Source of the DNA: Beroe ovata
Taxonomy: Eukaryota > Ctenophora > Nuda > Beroida > Beroidae
Direction: 5' to 3'
Assembly (NCBI GenBank): GCA_946803715.1
Contig: CAMPET010000432.1
Span: 11,921 to 22,585 of the forward strand
DNA: 10,665 nt
Part shown: in pieces, positions 8,013 through 10,665 of the stretch
How positions within the stretch are numbered: position 1 is the first letter of the stretch
Layout of the letters: every line of letters starts with the position of its first letter
Made by a program: the position numbers and the translations under genes
Notes under the pieces: generated by a model
Databases searched by the model: none
What the model saw: only the letters and a program-made list of their open reading frames with translations
Told to the model about the DNA's origin: nothing

Positions 8013-8026
8013 GTTTCCATGGCAAC
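8013..8026 (+). promoter_or_regulatory. RFX X-box, distal copy
   Basis: gtttccatggcaac matches the 14-bp X-box consensus GTHNYYATRRNAAC at every position and is close to the ideal palindrome GTTGCCATGGCAAC. RFX factors use this site to drive ciliary genes in animals. It lies 0.73 kb upstream of the candidate first exon at 8742. Confidence 0.65.
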
Positions 8027-8096
8027 AAAACTACATGTACGCAATTAGTCTGACTTCTCAATGTACGGTGCCCCCTAATGAATGGTTTAATTGCTG

Positions 8097-8177
8097 CACG
8101 TGACCAAATGACGGATGCTCATTGGTCAGAGTCACATGTCACGTGATCGTGATGTAGTAAACCCGAGCAGCCGCCAT
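8097..8177 (+). promoter_or_regulatory. Candidate promoter B core: E-boxes, inverted CCAAT and YY1-like site
   Basis: CACGTG occurs at 8097-8102 and 8140-8145. ATTGG at 8121-8125 is an inverted CCAAT in good NF-Y context (gaccaatgag on the minus strand). gccgccat at 8170-8177 is the complement of the YY1 core ATGGCGGC, often found close to animal transcription starts. Sequence after this point becomes TG-rich and leader-like. The mixture of CCAAT and CACGTG repeats what is seen in promoter A. No TATA box is present here. Confidence 0.5.
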
Positions 8178-8634
8178 CCCCACTCCGGCCAGTGTGTGTG
8201 TGGGTGTGTTTCTTCCTTGAACCAGTGGCGGACGAGCACTGTAGTATATAGTGGTGCCTTCTCGAATGTTACCACTTGCTGATCTATAGATATATCCATA
8301 GCTGATCTACATAGCCATTATACGATTATTCCAGCTCTTAAACGTTTTCTCTCCTCCCATTTCATTTGTTCCGAGGACGTTATCCTACTGGTTTACACAC
8401 CGTTAGAGAGGACCGCGGTTCTTGTCGATCACGTATCTGTCGTTGCCACGGCGAATCCCTTGTGTAACTTGGTTGCGTCTAGGTTTCGTTAGTTTAGTCT
8501 ATGATGATACCAAGATTATATGGTTAGGTACTGCTACGTCCTTACGATTCGGAAGTGATATTGTGACTTTCGATGAGACAAGTCGTAAGAAAGGAGTTTT
8601 CACACTTTCTCTCTCTCATAATATAGAGCTGTAT

Positions 8635-8648
8635 GTAGCCATGACAAC
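8635..8648 (+). promoter_or_regulatory. RFX X-box, proximal copy
   Basis: gtagccatgacaac matches GTHNYYATRRNAAC at all fixed positions. It is 94 bp from the ATG at 8742, within the distance usual for X-boxes of ciliary genes. It lies directly before a CACGTG tandem duplication. Confidence 0.65.
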
Positions 8649-8662
8649 GTGTTGTCAAATGA

Positions 8663-8692
8663 GATATCACGTGGTGTGATATCACGTGGTGT
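8663..8692. repeat. 15-bp tandem duplication carrying CACGTG
   Basis: gatatcacgtggtgt is repeated perfectly at 8663-8677 and 8678-8692, with CACGTG at 8668 and 8683. Its unit differs from the 15-bp unit at 6671-6700, although both are built round the same hexamer. Confidence 0.92.
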
Positions 8693-8741
8693 GAAGAAAA
8701 CAAGTGCTGCTACCCCCTTCTCCTGATCCTCTGTGTAAAAT

Positions 8742-8807
8742 ATGTCCCTCTACACCCCACACGAGGATTACAGCTACCACCACGGCTATTACTATTCGGA
8801 TCGCGGG
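8742..8807 (+). CDS. Candidate alternative first coding exon B (Tyr/His-rich head, 22 aa)
   Basis: An ATG with A at -3 (aaaatATGt) follows an in-frame taa at 8736-8738, so the frame begins here. It has 22 codons, from MSLYTPHEDYSYHHGYYY to DRG, up to donor ggg|gttagt in phase 0. Seven residues are Tyr or His within YSYHHGYYY, and there is one proline, quite unlike the rod. Phase 0 fits exon 12 at 9375, 567 nt downstream. The joined product would be a short form: this head plus 137 residues within the window and whatever follows. The X-box 94 bp upstream suggests ciliated-cell expression. Function of the head is unknown, and a chance short frame is not excluded. Confidence 0.58.
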
Positions 8808-9374
8808 GTTAGTATATATGGAAAATGGAAACCTGGGAAAATGGGAGATTACGTGTTACAATTCTTTCAAAGTTCAGGGATGAGGGATTCAATTTGCTGC
8901 AGCTACTATTAGGTTGATCCCCGAATTTTGCTCGTACATTATTAATGTCGGCTGCGGCCCCCTATATAAAAGCTCTAGCCTCTATATTGTATACTGTATA
9001 GTGATCAAATGTTACAAACTTTTATTTTATTGTCGAGAATTTAGACAGTTCATTATACCTTTCTCGGACTATATTATCACATTATCAAGAGACAAAGGTC
9101 CGACAAAAATTATCTTAACTTTCATTTTTGGTTAAAAGAGATTTTTTTGCGAAGGATAATCTCATTGGAGCGCCCGTTACACCAAATTGAAATAGTGTTA
9201 ACGAATGAAAAGGCATACTGAACAGAGTGCCTGGGTGTCCGAAATCAAACGAAAAGCACGCATATTTCCTACTCACCATTTTGTATAGCAATGATAGCTC
9301 AATGTAGTCACGTGACTTGATCACTGATCACGTATCACTAATTCTTATCCCCGTATATTACACAACATTTTTAG
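8808..9374 (+). other. Second part of intron 11, with a TATA-like box
   Basis: This is 567 nt of AT-rich sequence with no exon seen. tatataaaag at 8963-8972 is a strong TATA-box match in a local GC-rich setting (cggccccc just before). CACGTG occurs at 9309-9314. It ends in cacaacatttttag. Confidence 0.7.
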
Positions 9375-9554
9375 ATGAAATCCCGAAACGAAGACATCCT
9401 GTCACTGGAATCAGATCTCGTTTCTCACAAGGACACAATCACCAACAAGGAGCTAGCTCTCAACAAGTTACAAATGGAGACAGATAGCCGCAATAACCGG
9501 CTAGAAAGTTGTCTCAGTGATAGGGTCCGGGATATTGAGATTCTCCAGAAAAAG
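9375..9554 (+). CDS. Exon 12 of coiled-coil gene
   Basis: The acceptor is acatttttag and the donor aag|gtgact. This is the longest exon, 60 codons in phase 0 at both ends, from MKSRNEDILSLESDLVSHKD to RVRDIEILQKK. Its first codon is ATG, but the base at -3 is T and an AG acceptor abuts it, so I read it as an internal Met. It can accept exon 11 or the alternative first exon at 8742-8807. The overlapping opposite-strand frame is a shadow. Confidence 0.88.
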
Positions 9555-9677
9555 GTGACTTTGGCCGGTTGCCCGGTCTTGAGATTTGCGGAGAAATATG
9601 ATCTCATCTCACTCTTGTTTTTTGCACAGTGAGATTTTTGTTTTCACCCGGAAGTTATACTCTAACTGTATCCCCAG

Positions 9678-9808
9678 TTGGAGCTCAGTGATGGAAAGGT
9701 GGATGACCTGAGCAAGGAAGTGAGCAGTAAGGAAGCAGATCTGACCCTCACACGGGATGAGCTCAAGTCCACAGAGTACAAACTTTCCTCAGCTCTCTCG
9801 GAAGTCAG
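9678..9808 (+). CDS. Exon 13 of coiled-coil gene
   Basis: The acceptor is ctgtatccccag and the donor cag|gtgacc. It has 43 codons plus two bases, from LELSDGKVDDLSKEVSSKEA to LSSALSEV, ending in phase 2. If read past the donor the frame stops at once (agg tga). The donor itself is the first word of a minisatellite. Confidence 0.87.
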
Positions 9809-9915
9809 GTGACCACGCCCTTATTTTACATTGACAAGTGACCACGTTCATATCTCACCCTGACCATAGTGACCACGCCCATATCTCACCCTGACCCTAG
9901 TGACGACGCCCATGT
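9809..9915 (+). repeat. 31-bp minisatellite starting at the exon 13 donor
   Basis: Units begin gtgaccacg or gtgacgacg at 9809, 9838, 9869 and 9900, spaced 29, 31 and 31 bp. The second and third share catatctcaccctgacc. The fourth is partial. The first base of the array is the first base of the intron, so each unit carries a copy of the donor word gtgacc. Confidence 0.9.
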
Positions 9916-10483
9916 CATATTCTTCTGTGATAACGGATGTCTGAAGCATTTCGGACACAGATTTCGGAGTTATTGAATGTGACTGTTGTGTGAAAAGTAC
10001 GCATGCTTGTTTTTTGCGTTTACGTGAGCAAAAGTAGGTGCAATCTCATACATGTGGTGCTGTGTTGCATGGTCCAGATTTTGGAAGAATATCAATTTGG
10101 GTAGAATTCGTGGGAGGACAGAAGCTGCTCAATTAAGAGCTTCGCTTTTTAATTCTTCGTGCAATTCTGAACCATACACAGTGGACAGTGGTTCTGAAAA
10201 TGGTCCACGAATTTTGGATTCGTTCCAGCATCCTGGTATGTCAACTACCAAACTTCTTAATTACACCTCGCTGTTTATCTCGTAGATAATGTTTGTTTGT
10301 CAGCCGCCACCACTTTCCCTAAATAGCCCTTTAAAAGAATTCCATGCATGGTTGAAATGAGCCGTGCGCGAACACACATCCCCCAAAGATATGCAATCAA
10401 ATTTCTAAGAACCAAAAAAGGGAATGTTTATTGTCCCGAGCAATAGCACGATGACGTCACATATTCCAAATTCCCCCGTGTAG
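9809..10483 (+). other. Intron 13, with a minisatellite at its start
   Basis: This is a 675-nt intron. The 31-bp minisatellite covers 9809-9915. 10052-10233 has an open frame and small internal repeats but does not fit the splice phases (see findings). A TGACGTCA palindrome is at 10452-10459. Nothing else is seen. Confidence 0.8.
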
Positions 10484-10583
10484 CGCTCTGAAGGAAGATC
10501 TGGAGAGAAGGGATACGGAGAATCGTGAACTCCAGCATGATCTCTTGGAGTACAAGGAACAGATGAAGAACAGTCTGGAAGAG
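10484..10583 (+). CDS. Exon 14 of coiled-coil gene (last in window)
   Basis: The acceptor is ttcccccgtgtag and the donor gag|gtgagg. One base completes a Ser codon with exon 13. Then come 33 codons, ALKEDLERRDTENRELQHDL to MKNSLEE, ending in phase 0. The rod shows no sign of ending, so coding sequence continues to the right of the window. Confidence 0.87.
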
Positions 10584-10665
10584 GTGAGGAGGGGAGGGGG
10601 AAGAGGTAAGGAGGTGAGAGGAGAGGTGAGGACAGGAGGTGGAAGAGAGAGGGGGAGAGGTAAGG
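10584..10665 (+). repeat. Purine-rich intron start with repeated donor-like words
   Basis: Sequence is nearly all G and A, with aggtgag or aggtaag words whose GT falls at 10584, 10606, 10614, 10626 and 10660. It is cut off by the window edge. Confidence 0.85.

Larger units (their letters stand above)
7692..8741 (+). other. First part of intron 11: candidate promoter B and 5' UTR
   Basis: I see no rod exon here. 7692-8010 has no recognised feature. 8013-8177 holds X-box, E-box, CCAAT and YY1-like motifs. 8178-8634 would be leader or promoter, with a TG run at about 8193-8210 and a repeated gctgatcta near 8277 and 8301. 8635-8692 holds a second X-box and a CACGTG duplication, just before the ATG at 8742. 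Confidence 0.65.
193..10583 (+). other. Gene model: 14 internal exons of a long coiled-coil protein (5' and 3' ends outside the window)
   Basis: Joining 193-343, 893-1021, 1170-1328, 1891-2031, 2330-2455, 2719-2802, 6031-6169, 6705-6871, 7030-7143, 7323-7476, 7594-7691, 9375-9554, 9678-9808 and 10484-10583 gives 1,873 nt: one leftover base, then 624 codons with no stop. All thirteen junctions keep phase (most 0; exons 7 and 10 end in phase 1, exon 13 in phase 2). Every intron is GT-AG if the ambiguous base at 1890 is G. The product is heptad-like, with no proline and one Trp (exon 2), so a continuous alpha-helical rod is expected. Such rods are typical of centrosome, ciliary rootlet, sperm-tail and cytoskeletal scaffolds. 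A short stretch in exon 5 (QRDKALDTMR...CDSLRE) resembles the TSGA10/CEP135 type by eye, but coiled coils share such patterns by chance, so no symbol is given. Introns run from 117 to 3,228 nt. I am sure of the exon chain and unsure of the family. Confidence 0.9.

Noticed and set aside
7969-8103. Open frame after a cag at 7966-7968 (LDKKIMVTPKQ...) as an extra exon
   Set aside because: It lacks a convincing donor, contains prolines unlike the rod, and overlaps the X-box and promoter motifs.

Overview
This window reads as intron-rich nuclear DNA from an animal or a close relative. Bacterial gene organisation is absent. Instead, short open frames (84-180 nt) are each bounded by AG at the left and GT at the right, and they are separated by AT-richer sequence with microsatellites. 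Fourteen such blocks on the + strand join in one frame with every splice phase matching. They give 624 consecutive codons and no internal stop. The reading frame enters from the left edge (exon 1 starts mid-codon) and leaves on the right (exon 14 ends at a donor), so this is the middle of one larger gene. RFX-type X-boxes and NF-Y CCAAT boxes fit a metazoan, but I cannot name the species.

The protein is rich in E, K, L, Q, D and S. It has no proline and a single tryptophan in 624 residues, as expected of a long continuous coiled-coil rod. By eye it resembles centrosomal, basal-body or cytoskeletal rod proteins in general. No family signature is strong enough to support a gene symbol.

Layout: CA repeat (1-85); exons 1-6 (193-2802) with introns of 148-562 nt; a 3.2-kb intron (2803-6030); exons 7-11 (6031-7691) with short introns; a 1.7-kb intron (7692-9374); exons 12-14 (9375-10583); then the start of a purine-rich intron.

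The main point of interest is that each of the two longest introns appears to hold an extra first coding exon. One at 4248-4337 has a 30-residue S/T-P-rich basic head. One at 8742-8807 has a 22-residue Tyr/His-rich head. Each has an ATG with A at -3, a stop in frame just upstream, and a donor in phase 0 that matches the phase-0 start of the next rod exon. Each is preceded by CCAAT and CACGTG motifs. The second also has two full 14-bp X-boxes, which suggests control by a ciliary (RFX) programme. The locus would then make a long protein and two nested, N-terminally shortened ones with different heads. This is inference from sequence and needs transcript evidence.

Other notable structure: a 31-bp minisatellite that begins exactly at an exon/intron boundary, purine repeats that multiply donor-like sites, CACGTG inside two separate 15-bp tandem duplications, three AACGGTT sites at 11-bp spacing, a foldback repeat, and one ambiguous base that falls on the expected G of a splice acceptor.
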